From Bacilli bacterium (GTDB lineage: Bacteria > Bacillota_I > Bacilli_A > RFN20 > CAG-288): 55,062 nucleotides of DNA. A program made the position numbers and the translations under genes. The notes under the pieces were generated by a model. It had not been told where the DNA came from. It did no database searches and saw only the letters and a list, made by a program, of their open reading frames with translations. Shown here in pieces: positions 41,155-51,184 of this stretch (the stretch's first letter is position 1; every line of letters begins with the position of its first letter). Where the stretch lies: assembly GCA_017470005.1 (NCBI GenBank), contig JAFUFH010000090.1, positions 1 to 55,062 of the forward strand. The letters are read 5' to 3'.

Positions 41155-42068
41155 TGTTTCCCTCCTTTCACTCTCGCGATTTCCTCCGCAAGAGTAGAGG
41201 TACTTCTAATGTTCTCTAATCTTATGGGCATTCCTCTTTCTATCAGAGACATAGCAAAGGAGAAGACGATAGGAGGTTCAATAGAAGAAGAGGATAAGAA
41301 TTCCTTATCTTGGAAGAGTTTTAAAGGAGTGCTATCTAAGACCACTTTACCTTGATCTAGAACAATGACTCTAGAACAAGTTCTTAAGACGACATCCATT
41401 TGGTGGGTCGCTAAGATGATGCTCTTTCCTTGATCATATAAATCTTGAATGAGATGGAAGAATTCTCTTTGTCCTCTCACATCTAAACCAACAGTTGGCT
41501 CATCTAAGACAAGAATATCAGGTTCCATCGCTAAAATACCAGCGATGGCAACTCTTCTTTTTTCTCCGCCAGAGAGCTCGAAAGGAGAGCGTTCATAAAA
41601 AGATTCATCCAAATGAACCATCGTTAAAGCTTTCTTTGCTTTTTCGATGGCTTCTTCCTCAGTGCAACCGAAGTTTTTAGGGCCGAAAGAGACATCTTTG
41701 AGAACGGTCTCTTCAAAGATTTGATATTCTGGGAATTGGAAAACGATACCGACGGTTTTTCGGATTTCTTTCACTTGAGGAAGTTTCTTCTTGTGAAGCT
41801 TCTTCATCTTTCGATAATTCACTTTTCCATTCTTTTTTACTTGAACAGGAAAATCAAGAACATGCTCGTTGATTTGAACTCTTCCACTGTCAGGAAGAAG
41901 CAAAGCGTTGAGGTGTTGAATGAGAGTAGACTTTCCAGACCCAGTCTTACCGATCAGAGCAGTAAAACAATGGTCATCAAAAGTGAGGCTGATGTCTTCA
42001 AGAGCTCTCTTGCTATCAGGACGATTGAGGTTATAAGTGTAATACACTTGGTTTAATTGGATGGGCAT
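41151..42068 (-). CDS. ecfA2: ECF transporter ATPase EcfA2
   Basis: This is the second energizing ATPase of the shared ECF module. Walker A GKTGSGKST, Q-loop region VFQFPEYQIFEET, signature LSGGEKRRVAIA, Walker B ILVLDEPT and the switch His in ATHQMD are intact. The 305 residues include a C-terminal extension. Its start overlaps ecfA1 by 16 nt and its end overlaps ecfT by 4 nt. The YYTYNL opening is typical of the A2 type. Confidence 0.94.
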   Translation of the reverse strand: MPIQLNQVYYTYNLNRPDSKRALEDISLTFDDHCFTALIGKTGSGKSTLIQHLNALLLPDSGRVQINEHVLDFPVQVKKNGKVNYRKMKKLHKKKLPQVKEIRKTVGIVFQFPEYQIFEETVLKDVSFGPKNFGCTEEEAIEKAKKALTMVHLDESFYERSPFELSGGEKRRVAIAGILAMEPDILVLDEPTVGLDVRGQREFFHLIQDLYDQGKSIILATHQMDVVLRTCSRVIVLDQGKVVLDSTPLKLFQDKEFLSSSSIEPPIVFSFAMSLIERGMPIRLENIRSTSTLAEEIARVKGGKQ

Positions 42069-42931
42069 AACACCTCCAATAATTCTTCATCGTTCTTTAC
42101 TTCCGGAACATCCACGCCATTTTTTCTTAAGACTTTGGCAAGCTTGTGAGAGAAAGGAATATCGAGATGAATGCTTCTCAATAAGTCGTCATTTTCAAAA
42201 ACAACTTCGGGTCTATCATCCAAAATGATTTCCCCGTGATTTAAGACTAAAACACGGTCAGAATCATATGCGTCATCAATTTCGTGCGTGATGGTAAGAA
42301 TGGTCAAATCGGGATCCTCTTGTTTTCTTTCTTTGATGATAGCGCGGATTTCTTTTTTACCTTTCGGGTCAAGCATGGCTCCGGCTTCATCAAGGATTAA
42401 AATCTTAGGGCGTCTTGCGATAGCCCCAGCGATAGCCACTCTTTGCTTTTGACCACCAGAAAGATTGGAAGGTTCACTTTTTAAATATTCTTCCATATCG
42501 ACTTTTCTTGCACAATCTTCGATGATGGCATCCATATCTTTATAGGGAACTTGATTGTTCTCTAATCCAAAAGCGATATCATCTCTCACGGTAGAACCGA
42601 TGAATTGAGAATCGGGGTTTTGAAAGACAAGACCGATATCTTTTCTCAAGATCAGAGCGTTTTCGTCGGTCATTTTCACACCAAAAATATAGATGTCACC
42701 TTCGTTTTGAACCAAGATGCCATCAATCAATTTCGAAAGAGTAGATTTTCCGCTTCCATTGTGACCGATGATAGAGACTCTTTCTCCTTTTTTGATATCG
42801 ACACTGACGTTTTTGACGTTGAGTTTTCCCGTTTCATAGCCAAAAGAAAGGTTACTTAGATAGATGGCGCTATCTAAGGGGATGTTCTCATCGCGCTTCG
42901 TCAGTTCTAATTCTTTCTTCTTACTTCTCAT
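42053..42931 (-). CDS. ecfA1: ECF transporter ATPase EcfA1
   Basis: This is the first ATPase of the module. Walker A GHNGSGKST, FQNPDSQFIGSTVRDDIAFGLEN (the A1 hallmark after the Q-loop), signature LSGGQKQRVAIA, Walker B ILILDEAGAMLDP and THEIDDA are present. Note Glu-Ala-Gly-Ala in place of the usual Glu-Ala/Pro-Thr after Walker B, known in this subfamily. About 25 charged residues precede the first strand, and it overlaps the upstream small membrane protein gene by 11 nt, indicating tight coupling. Confidence 0.94.
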   Translation of the reverse strand: MRSKKKELELTKRDENIPLDSAIYLSNLSFGYETGKLNVKNVSVDIKKGERVSIIGHNGSGKSTLSKLIDGILVQNEGDIYIFGVKMTDENALILRKDIGLVFQNPDSQFIGSTVRDDIAFGLENNQVPYKDMDAIIEDCARKVDMEEYLKSEPSNLSGGQKQRVAIAGAIARRPKILILDEAGAMLDPKGKKEIRAIIKERKQEDPDLTILTITHEIDDAYDSDRVLVLNHGEIILDDRPEVVFENDDLLRSIHLDIPFSHKLAKVLRKNGVDVPEVKNDEELLEVLCPSN

Positions 42932-43145
42932 TCTTATGGTTCTCTTTGTGGAACTTGCGGATTTGATAAATCCAGTAAGCAGCTAATCCAAGGAGATATA
43001 AACTACCCCAAACCACCGCAAAAATCCAGGATTTATCTGGAATATTTGTTTCGTTAGCGATGGTGAATAATAACGCGAGGACCATCAATGCCACCAAGGT
43101 GATGACAATGGTAGAAATCGCACATCTAATTGTCGGAAATTTCAT
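42921..43145 (-). CDS. Small two-helix membrane protein
   Basis: The 74-residue protein has two hydrophobic segments (about 9-32 and 40-61) and a basic, His-rich C-terminal tail (QIRKFHKENHKNEK). I do not recognise it. It overlaps the ecfA1 start by 11 nt and follows comEB by 3 nt, so it is a true member of the operon. A link to ATP synthase or to the ECF module is open. Confidence 0.65.
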   Translation of the reverse strand: MKFPTIRCAISTIVITLVALMVLALLFTIANETNIPDKSWIFAVVWGSLYLLGLAAYWIYQIRKFHKENHKNEK

Positions 43146-43148
43146 AAA

Positions 43149-43625
43149 TTAAAAGCGAATCTCAGGGATTTTACCCTCATAATGTTCATAAACGATGCCA
43201 GCCATGTCTAACATTCTTCTAGCAGCAACTTCATCATCGGTATCATGGTATTTATCGGAGAGATAAACAATCTTCTTGATACCAGATTGGATGATGGCTT
43301 TGGTGCATTCATTGCAAGGGAAAAGAGTGACATAGACAGTGGAGCCTTGCAAATTGTGATTGGAATTTAAAATCGCGTTAAGTTCTGCGTGGCAGACATA
43401 AGGGTATTTGGTTTCAATTCTAGGTTTACCAGAATCAGAACCTGCCCAAGGGATACAGTGATCATCCACGCCATGAGGCATACCGTTATAACCTAAAGAG
43501 AGGACTTTGTGATCATCTGAAACGATGCAAGCACCCACTTTGGTATGAGGATCTTTGCTTCTTAAAGAAGATAAGATGGCAATAGACATAAAGTATTCTT
43601 CCCAGGAAATGTTATCAAATGTCAT
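43149..43625 (-). CDS. comEB: Deoxycytidylate deaminase family protein (ComEB-like)
   Basis: It deaminates dCMP to dUMP for thymidylate synthesis. The zinc and catalytic motifs are CHAELNAI (His-Ala-Glu) and FPCNECTKAI (PCxxC), with KDPHTKVGACIV at the start. The ATG at 43625 is chosen because AAGGAGG lies 6-7 nt before it; an in-frame ATG at 43643 would abut the atpC stop without a site. About 158 residues, normal size. It follows atpC in the same operon. Confidence 0.9.
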   Translation of the reverse strand: MTFDNISWEEYFMSIAILSSLRSKDPHTKVGACIVSDDHKVLSLGYNGMPHGVDDHCIPWAGSDSGKPRIETKYPYVCHAELNAILNSNHNLQGSTVYVTLFPCNECTKAIIQSGIKKIVYLSDKYHDTDDEVAARRMLDMAGIVYEHYEGKIPEIRF

Positions 43626-43643
43626 AATGGACCTCCTTTTCAA

Positions 43644-44057
43644 TTAGTGTAAGTTATTGGAGATAGAGAGACGATTGAGCGCTCTCTTGAGTTTGATCTC
43701 CGCACGGTAATATTCTCTTTGAGATTCGGCTTCTTCTAAGGCTTTTTCGGCGTTTTCTTTGGCTCTTAAGGCTCTTTCTTTATCGATATCTTCGGCTCTT
43801 TCAATGGAGTTTACCAAGAGGTAAGCTGTGTTTTCTTTTTGAACGACTTGGATTCTTCCTCCACCGATAGAATAGATGTGGACATGACCATTTTCGTTGA
43901 CTGTGAGTGGAGAGATTTCTAGTTTAGCAATCAAGTCCGTGTGATGGGGGAGAATACCTAATTGCCCTTTCTCTGTGGTCACGTTAAAAGAGAGGACGTT
44001 ACCGTCAAAGAAAGTCTTATCCGCTAAGAGGATTACAAGTCTCATTTCACTAGCCAT
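43644..44057 (-). CDS. atpC: ATP synthase epsilon subunit
   Basis: This 137-residue rotor subunit regulates F1. It has the N-terminal beta-sandwich (LVILLADKTFFDGNVLSFNVTTEKGQLGILPHHTDLIAKL) and a C-terminal two-helix hairpin rich in Ala, Glu and Lys (RALRAKENAEKALEEAE). It follows atpD by 14 nt as the last atp gene. Confidence 0.93.
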   Translation of the reverse strand: MASEMRLVILLADKTFFDGNVLSFNVTTEKGQLGILPHHTDLIAKLEISPLTVNENGHVHIYSIGGGRIQVVQKENTAYLLVNSIERAEDIDKERALRAKENAEKALEEAESQREYYRAEIKLKRALNRLSISNNLH

Positions 44058-44071
44058 TTTTTAGTCCTATA

Positions 44072-45484
<1,413 letters not shown>

Positions 45485-46357
45485 TTATTCTTCTTTCTTT
45501 CCTGCGTTGGCGCCAGCCACAACCTCGGTGATTTCCTGAGTGATGGCGTTTTGACGGGATTTGTTGTATTGCAATTGTAATTGTTTGACGATTTTGTCTG
45601 CAGCATCGGTTGCCGTTTCCATGGCGTTGCGGCGAGATGCTAATTCTGATAGTTCACTTTCTATCAGTCTTTGATAAATTTGAGAATCGATGCTATAGGT
45701 GATGACATTCTCTAATACCGTATTAAGATCTGGTTCAAAGAGAGGTTCATAATCATAACTATCTTTTCTAAGAGATAGAGCTTCTACATCCAAGGGCAAT
45801 AATGTGTGGAGGGAGGGGAGGAAGGTCATGGAGTTTTTATATTGGGTGTAAACAAGGACAACTTTTTGATATTTCCCGCTCTTGTAATCTCTGACAATGG
45901 AATGGCGAAGTCTTCTGACTCTCGACATTCTGAATTCCTCTAACAAATGGATATATTCTTCGTTGATTTCGACTTCTTTGTTCTTATAGTGGGTATAGCC
46001 CTTTGTTCCAATCAAATAAAGGCCGTCTCCTTCTTTCAAGATAGGATCGAGAGTCTTAAACAAGGAATAGTTATAAGCACCGCAGAGTCCAAGAGAAGAA
46101 GTGACTAAGATATAAAGCGTCTTTTCTCCTTCACTCTCTTTGATATAAGGGTTAGAAGAGAGCTCCTCAAAAGGAACACTCTCGAGAGTGGTGATCAACA
46201 TGCGCTGCATCTGAGAAGAATAAGGGCGACTTTCATCATAGTATCTTCTCCACCTTTGATATTTCACGGTGGCGACAAGTTTCATCGCTTTGGTGATTTT
46301 CTCGGTGGATTTGATGGTCGCAATTCTTCTCCTTGTGTTGACTAAGGATTCTGCCAT
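45485..46357 (-). CDS. atpG: ATP synthase gamma subunit
   Basis: This is the central rotor shaft, 290 residues. The N-terminal helix (RRRIATIKSTEKITKAMKLVATVKYQR) and C-terminal helix (ESELSELASRRNAMETATDAADKIVKQLQLQYNKSRQNAITQEITEVVAGANA) form the coiled coil inside alpha3-beta3. The middle domain carries SSLGLCGAYN. It starts 6 nt after the atpA stop. Confidence 0.96.
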   Translation of the reverse strand: MAESLVNTRRRIATIKSTEKITKAMKLVATVKYQRWRRYYDESRPYSSQMQRMLITTLESVPFEELSSNPYIKESEGEKTLYILVTSSLGLCGAYNYSLFKTLDPILKEGDGLYLIGTKGYTHYKNKEVEINEEYIHLLEEFRMSRVRRLRHSIVRDYKSGKYQKVVLVYTQYKNSMTFLPSLHTLLPLDVEALSLRKDSYDYEPLFEPDLNTVLENVITYSIDSQIYQRLIESELSELASRRNAMETATDAADKIVKQLQLQYNKSRQNAITQEITEVVAGANAGKKEE

Positions 46358-46363
46358 GTTAGA

Positions 46364-47869
46364 TTATCTTTCTAAACCTGCCTTGATTGCTTCCACTGCT
46401 TCGTCGATGAGAGCTTTGGTCTCATCCTTTAATAATTTGGTCTCTTTGAGAGAAGTGTAGACTTCATTGTGATTAGAGTGGAGATATGAGCGGACACTTT
46501 GAAGGACATTTTGAATCTGAGCGAGAGGAACATCGTCGAGTTTCTTAGATTGAGCGACATAGATATCGATGACTTCATCCTCCATAGAGAGAGGAGAATA
46601 CTGTTTTTGTTTTAAGACTTCCATCAACACAGCACCGTGATTGAGGATGTTTTTGGTGGTGGCATCTAAGTCAGAACCAAAACGAGAGAAGTCTAACATT
46701 TCGTTGTAGTTTGCAAGTTCAATCTTCAAAGAAGAGGCGACACTCTTCATGGCTTTGATTTGGGCTGCAGAACCGACACGAGAAACGGAAAGACCGCTGT
46801 CGACAGCAGGTCTTTGACCAGCGTTGAAATAATCGGTGGTCAAGAAAATCTGACCATCGGTGATAGAGATGACATTGGTAGGAATGTAAGCAGAGATATC
46901 GCCAGCTTGGGTTTCAACGATAGGTAAAGCGGTAAGAGATCCGCCACCTTTTTCATCGCTGAGCTTACAAGAACGCTCTAATAATCTAGAGTGTAGATAG
47001 AAGATATCACCAGGATAGGCTTCTCTACCAGGAGAACGCTTCAACAAGAGAGACATGGCTCTATATGCGACAGCGTGTTTGCTTAAATCATCGTAGATGA
47101 TGAGAACGTTTTTGCCTCTTCTTTCCCAATATTCACCGATAGCGGTAGCCGCATAAGGAGCAACATAAAGCATCGGAGCGGTCTCGGAAGCGGAGGCGTT
47201 GACGATGACGGTGTGATCCATAGCACCGTGGTCTTTCAACTTTGCCACAATCTGAGCAATAGTGGAGTTTTTCTGACCGATGGCGCAATAGATACAAATG
47301 ACATCTTTTCCGTTTTGGTTGATGATGGTATCGATAGCGATAGCAGTTTTACCAGTTTGACGGTCACCGATGATCAATTCTCTTTGTCCTTTACCGATCG
47401 GAATCATAGAGTCGATTGCTTTGATACCAGTCTCTAAAGGTTCAGAGACACTTTGACGGTCCATGATAGAGGGAGCATTGGCTTCGATAGGATAATAATC
47501 ATCCGCTTCAATCTCTCCTAAACCATCGATAGGAGCACCAAGCGCATTGACGACTCTTCCCATCATCTTATCTCCGACAGGGACAGAGACAACCTTTCCG
47601 GTGAGCTTGACGCTATCGCCTTCATAAATGTCGGTATCTTTTCCTAAAAGAACACAACCGACACTGTCTTCATTTAAGTTTAAGACCATACCATAGACAT
47701 TATTTTCGAATTGTAAAAGCTCACCATACATGGCTTTGTCTAGTCCGTAAACGGTGCAGACACCATCGCCGACAGAGATGACGGTTCCGACGTCGCTAGT
47801 TTCAATTTTATCGTTGTATGAGCTGATCTCTTTTTTGATCAGATTTGTGATTTGATCGATATCTGCCAT
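46364..47869 (-). CDS. atpA: ATP synthase alpha subunit
   Basis: This is the non-catalytic nucleotide-binding F1 subunit, 501 residues. Walker [33 protein letters not shown] and [23 protein letters not shown]-type sequence (here [16 protein letters not shown]) are complete. It follows atpH by 20 nt and precedes atpG by 6 nt. Confidence 0.97.
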   Translation of the reverse strand: MADIDQITNLIKKEISSYNDKIETSDVGTVISVGDGVCTVYGLDKAMYGELLQFENNVYGMVLNLNEDSVGCVLLGKDTDIYEGDSVKLTGKVVSVPVGDKMMGRVVNALGAPIDGLGEIEADDYYPIEANAPSIMDRQSVSEPLETGIKAIDSMIPIGKGQRELIIGDRQTGKTAIAIDTIINQNGKDVICIYCAIGQKNSTIAQIVAKLKDHGAMDHTVIVNASASETAPMLYVAPYAATAIGEYWERRGKNVLIIYDDLSKHAVAYRAMSLLLKRSPGREAYPGDIFYLHSRLLERSCKLSDEKGGGSLTALPIVETQAGDISAYIPTNVISITDGQIFLTTDYFNAGQRPAVDSGLSVSRVGSAAQIKAMKSVASSLKIELANYNEMLDFSRFGSDLDATTKNILNHGAVLMEVLKQKQYSPLSMEDEVIDIYVAQSKKLDDVPLAQIQNVLQSVRSYLHSNHNEVYTSLKETKLLKDETKALIDEAVEAIKAGLER

Positions 47870-47889
47870 ATTGTTTTCCTTTCCTCAGG

Positions 47890-48429
47890 TCACTTCTCGT
47901 AGACGAGATTGTCCCTGACGCGGTTGAGCTTTGTGTCGATGGAATAGTCGTAGAGAGTATCCTGTACATAAATCTTCATGCCAGCGATGACTCGTTTGTC
48001 GATGAGAACCTTGAAGATGACTTTCTGAGAATACTTCTTTTCGAAGTTTTCTTCGATTCTCTTCAACGTCTCTTTCTTGAGGGGGAAGGGAGTATAGATT
48101 CTTCCTTCTAAGACACCTTGTTCTTGGTTGTAGCATTCTCGATAATGTTTGAGAATATCTGAGAAATGATAGATCGCTTTTTTCTTGATCATCACTTTGA
48201 TAAAAGCGATGACATCTTGATCTAGCCAAGAAGCGAAGTGTTGGTCCAAGGATGTTTCTTTTTCTTTTTTGGTCACCTTGGGAGAAGAGAGAATCTTTAG
48301 ATATTCTGGAGTCTTTTCAAACACAAGCGAAAGCTCTTCGAGATCCTTTAAATAGGTCTCGATCTTACCTTGCTCCTTGCCTAAGGAGAAGAGAGCGATG
48401 GCATAGTGTTTGAGCAGATTCTGATTCAT
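47890..48429 (-). CDS. atpH: ATP synthase delta subunit
   Basis: This stator subunit links F1 to the b dimer. The 179 residues have the OSCP/delta pattern: LLKHYAIALFSLGKEQG at the start and a C-terminal domain ending KVLIDKRVIAGMKIYVQDTLYDYSIDTKLNRVRDNL. It starts 5 nt after atpF. A second overlapping frame on the same strand is a shadow. Confidence 0.93.
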   Translation of the reverse strand: MNQNLLKHYAIALFSLGKEQGKIETYLKDLEELSLVFEKTPEYLKILSSPKVTKKEKETSLDQHFASWLDQDVIAFIKVMIKKKAIYHFSDILKHYRECYNQEQGVLEGRIYTPFPLKKETLKRIEENFEKKYSQKVIFKVLIDKRVIAGMKIYVQDTLYDYSIDTKLNRVRDNLVYEK

Positions 48430-48434
48430 GAGAA

Positions 48435-49034
48435 TTAATCCTTGTCCTCAAGGTTCATCTTATCGATGAAATCATTGACCACTTTTTCATTGTCTTCTTC
48501 ATCAATCTCACGCCCGAGGATTTCCTTGGAAGCCATGATGGCGCTCTTGACGATGGTATCGTGAGCTTCACGCTCGATTTCCTTCTTTCTCTCTTGAGCA
48601 TCTCTCTCGCCTTGTTCACGGATGTTGTTAGCAACATCGTTAGCGTCAGCGATGATCTGTTCAGCAGAAAGCTTTGCTTCTTTATTGGCATCATCAACAA
48701 TCTGTTTGGCTTGGAGACGGCTGTCTTTGATATTTTGAGCAGCAATCTCTCTATCTTTTTGAGCTTCTTGATTGTTGAGTTTGCTCTCTTCGATGTTCTT
48801 CTCGACATAGTCTTGACGATCTTTGAGTTTTTGTTTGATGGGTTTATAGAAGAATTTGAAGAACACCAAAACCATGACTAGGAAAGCACCTAGTTGAGCC
48901 AAAGTGATATAGAGGTTAGGAACAACATTTCCCACCCCTTCTTCAATGGCGTTAGAAGCGGCTTGCATATCGCAGGAAGTAAGTGCAAGCGGAAGGACGA
49001 TGAACAATGAAAGAGAAGCAATCTTCTTTTTCAT
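48435..49034 (-). CDS. atpF: ATP synthase b subunit with lipoprotein signal
   Basis: This is the peripheral stalk subunit, 199 residues. It begins with a signal peptide and lipobox (LALTSC, Cys21), then a linker, a membrane helix (about 46-66, LAQLGAFLVMVLVFFKFF) and a long charged coiled coil to the end. Usual b subunits have about 160-170 residues and no signal peptide. A lipid-modified b subunit was described in Mycoplasma pneumoniae, so this feature supports a Mollicutes-related lineage. It lies between atpE (16-nt gap) and atpH. Confidence 0.93.
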   Translation of the reverse strand: MKKKIASLSLFIVLPLALTSCDMQAASNAIEEGVGNVVPNLYITLAQLGAFLVMVLVFFKFFYKPIKQKLKDRQDYVEKNIEESKLNNQEAQKDREIAAQNIKDSRLQAKQIVDDANKEAKLSAEQIIADANDVANNIREQGERDAQERKKEIEREAHDTIVKSAIMASKEILGREIDEEDNEKVVNDFIDKMNLEDKD

Positions 49035-49050
49035 GTTTTTCCTCTAAATA

Positions 49051-49353
49051 TTAGGCTTGGAAAGTTCCAGGGCCAGCGACGAAGATGAGAAGAATGGCTA
49101 AGACTAAGCCGTAGATAGCGACAGTCTCGCACAAAGAGACGCCTAAGATCATGGAAGAACGAAGGGTCTTGCTTGCTTCAGGATTTCTAGCCATACCTTT
49201 GATGGCGTTAGAGACAACTAAACCTTCGGCGATGGAAGAGAGACCCATGGCCAACATGATGATACCGATGCCAAGATATAAGAATCCGGCGGCAGTGAAG
49301 ACGTTGTCTGCGGCTCCTTCAGCTAAGAATTTGAATGAGTTAAGTAAGTTCAT
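49051..49353 (-). CDS. atpE: ATP synthase c subunit
   Basis: This forms the membrane rotor ring. The 100 residues hold two helices joined by the polar loop ARNPEA. The ion-binding carboxylate is Glu76 in helix 2 (SLCETVAIYGLV). Helix 1 has a second Glu, Glu43, exactly 33 residues earlier, at the place of Gln32 in the Ilyobacter sodium c ring. A longer N-terminus (about 20 residues) precedes helix 1. The ion used, proton or sodium, is not certain. Confidence 0.95.
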   Translation of the reverse strand: MNLLNSFKFLAEGAADNVFTAAGFLYLGIGIIMLAMGLSSIAEGLVVSNAIKGMARNPEASKTLRSSMILGVSLCETVAIYGLVLAILLIFVAGPGTFQA

Positions 49354-49365
49354 TTTCAGCCTCCT

Positions 49366-50196
49366 TTATTGATTGGCTTCTTGCACCGATGCCTTTAATG
49401 TGATGGCTTTTGCGACTTCGTGTTGTGCTTCTTCTACGGGTGCTTCCTGCGCGATGTCCATCATAGTGATCATCACGAACACGAGAGTCTGTATAAAACC
49501 ACTGAATAAATCGAAGTAAGCGTGCATGAAGGGCATTATGACAGGGGATGCAATCAAACCAAAGCCTCCGGCGATCCCGTTTAAGGCGTTGTAGAGTAAC
49601 GTCATGATACAGAATCCTGCAAAGGCGTTACCGAATAAACGGATACCGAGAGATAACATAGGAACAAAGTTTGTCATCAAAGGTAAGAGAGGAGGGAAGG
49701 TAAAGACAAATTGTTTCCAATAAGCAAAACGTTGCGTACGAATCTTGGTCACTTCAATCAAGACGACCGTGAGGAAACCAAGAACAAGAGTGAAAGCAAG
49801 ATTGGTGAAGGGAGCAGGAAGAGGAGTCCACATGGTTTTCTCATTGAGAAGATAGCCATCCGCGGAAGGACCTAAGGCAAAGAAGATAGGGAAACCGATC
49901 ATTCCCACAAAGAATCCTAAGAAGATATAGAGAGCTAAAGGAATGATATAAGCGGCAAAATTAGAGAAATATTTTGGGCAACCCATCAATTCCGAAATCT
50001 TGCTGTCTCCAAATTCCACGATGTATTCAGCGATATTGACAATGCCTCTTGGTTTATCGAGAGGAGAGTACTTCTTTTGTTTGAAATAAACGACAAAAGA
50101 AAAGACGATGATGCCAAGCATCACGATCATAGAAGTGATGAATTGGGGTGAAATCATCTTGATGAAATCACTGTTCAACAATCTGCCAAAATCCAT
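49366..50196 (-). CDS. atpB: ATP synthase a subunit
   Basis: This is the stator ion channel, 276 residues and about six membrane helices. The essential Arg lies in LSLGIRLFGNAFAGFCIMTLLYNAL. The C-terminus has a helix rich in Met/Phe (SGFIQTLVFVMITMMDIAQEA) and a short tail. It follows the AtpI-like gene by 4 nt and precedes atpE by 12 nt. Confidence 0.95.
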   Translation of the reverse strand: MDFGRLLNSDFIKMISPQFITSMIVMLGIIVFSFVVYFKQKKYSPLDKPRGIVNIAEYIVEFGDSKISELMGCPKYFSNFAAYIIPLALYIFLGFFVGMIGFPIFFALGPSADGYLLNEKTMWTPLPAPFTNLAFTLVLGFLTVVLIEVTKIRTQRFAYWKQFVFTFPPLLPLMTNFVPMLSLGIRLFGNAFAGFCIMTLLYNALNGIAGGFGLIASPVIMPFMHAYFDLFSGFIQTLVFVMITMMDIAQEAPVEEAQHEVAKAITLKASVQEANQ

Positions 50197-50200
50197 GGAA

Positions 50201-50740
50201 TCAGTTATCTTTCTTTAAAGCGAAATTAAAGATTACATTTATTATATATATAATGATTATTTCTATAAAGGGTATAAATATATAGTAAACGCTTACACCC
50301 TCTTTCACACTTTCCACTAGGCCCCAAAGCAGAGAAGGAAGGAGGGTAGCTAAGAGAATTAATAAGAATCTTAAGAAGATAGAAAGACCGATATAAAACC
50401 CTAAGTGATAATCTTTTTTCTTGAACATATCAAAGGTGAGATATAAAGGAATCAAGAACAAAGAAGGATAGGTGACAAAGAGAAGAACAAAATATTTTTG
50501 TAAAACAAGAAAGAGAATTGAAAAAGAGAGAACGAGAGCGTAGAGTACGATGAAGGTAATGGTAAGTATTCTTTTCTGGTTTTTCATTTTTAATATATAA
50601 CATATTAACACGAAAGGAAAAATATATAAATTTAAATTTATATATTCTAAAGAGGAAACGATTTGGGCAAAAAAGAGAAGAGGAGAGATAAAAAACCAAA
50701 AAAATAAGAAAAAACAATTGACACGGGATAACCAAATCAA
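50201..50740 (-). CDS. AtpI-like membrane protein at head of ATP synthase operon
   Basis: The 179-residue protein has about five hydrophobic segments and very AT-rich codons. Its position directly before atpB matches AtpI, a helper for c-ring assembly, but the sequence is too diverged for a firm name. The start is uncertain: the frame opens at a TTG (50738-50740) that lies inside the divergent tRNA-Val promoter and has no ribosome site. The next in-frame ATG is about 50 codons on (MKNQKR) and would remove the first two helices. Confidence 0.6.
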   Translation of the reverse strand: MIWLSRVNCFFLFFWFFISPLLFFAQIVSSLEYINLNLYIFPFVLICYILKMKNQKRILTITFIVLYALVLSFSILFLVLQKYFVLLFVTYPSLFLIPLYLTFDMFKKKDYHLGFYIGLSIFLRFLLILLATLLPSLLWGLVESVKEGVSVYYIFIPFIEIIIIYIINVIFNFALKKDN

Positions 50741-50746
50741 TATAAT
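50718..50746 (+). promoter_or_regulatory. tRNA-Val promoter
   Basis: TTGACA (50718-50723), 17-bp spacer and TATAAT (50741-50746): a full consensus, 11 bp before the tRNA. It overlaps the start of the divergent ATP synthase operon. Confidence 0.9.
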
Positions 50747-50757
50747 TATCTAGCTTT

Positions 50758-50833
50758 GGGCATTTAGCTCAGCTGGGAGAGCATCCGCTTGACGTGCGGA
50801 AGGTCACAGGTTCGAGCCCTGTAGTGCCCACCA
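50758..50833 (+). tRNA. tRNA-Val (anticodon GAC)
   Basis: Complete cloverleaf: acceptor GGGCATT/AGTGCCC, anticodon loop TTGACGT giving GAC, T-loop TTCGAGC, and encoded CCA. Confidence 0.95.
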
Positions 50834-50848
50834 TTCAAAGCAAAGCTA

Positions 50849-50877
50849 AACCTCACGGCAATTGTGAGGTTTTTTTC
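50849..50877 (+). terminator. Terminator after tRNA-Val
   Basis: AACCTCAC (50849-50856) and GTGAGGTT (50864-50871) followed by a T-run. Only a few bases separate it from tRNA-Ser. Confidence 0.85.
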
Positions 50878-50883
50878 TTTTCT

Positions 50884-50975
50884 GGAGCAGTACCCAAGCG
50901 GCTGAAGGGAATGGTCTTGAAAACCATCAGTAGGTGAATAGCCTAGCGAGAGTTCAAATCTCTCCTGCTCCGCCA
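50884..50975 (+). tRNA. tRNA-Ser (anticodon TGA)
   Basis: Acceptor GGAGCAG/CTGCTCC, anticodon loop TTGAAAA giving TGA, a long variable arm (TAGGTGAATAGCCTA) typical of tRNA-Ser, discriminator G and encoded CCA. Confidence 0.95.
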
Positions 50976-50988
50976 CGTAAGAAGAATA

Positions 50989-51020
50989 ATTCTGATACGA
51001 TAAAAAGTGTCAGAATTTTT
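50989..51020 (+). terminator. Terminator after tRNA-Ser
   Basis: ATTCTGATAC (50989-50998) pairs with GTGTCAGAAT (51007-51016, one G-T pair), followed by TTTT. Confidence 0.8.
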
Positions 51021-51170
51021 CATTTTTAAGCCATTTTTTAATAAAAATGCTGAACAAAGTCGCGCTATTGGCTTCATTTTTTATTTTCGTCTAAAAAGTT
51101 GGAACGAATGGAAACGTCAAAAAATGAAAGGTGCTAAATATAAAAAGCCACACAGTGAACTTGTTTGGTT

Positions 51171-51176
51171 TATAAT
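51171..51176 (+). promoter_or_regulatory. -10 box of a leaderless promoter
   Basis: TATAAT ends 8 nt before the ATG at 51185; there is no Shine-Dalgarno site between. Confidence 0.6.
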
Positions 51177-51184
51177 TAGTTCAT

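Noticed and set aside
48455-48881. Long frames overlapping atpF on both strands
   Set aside because: They are shadows of the Lys/Glu-rich coiled-coil coding sequence and lack ribosome sites.
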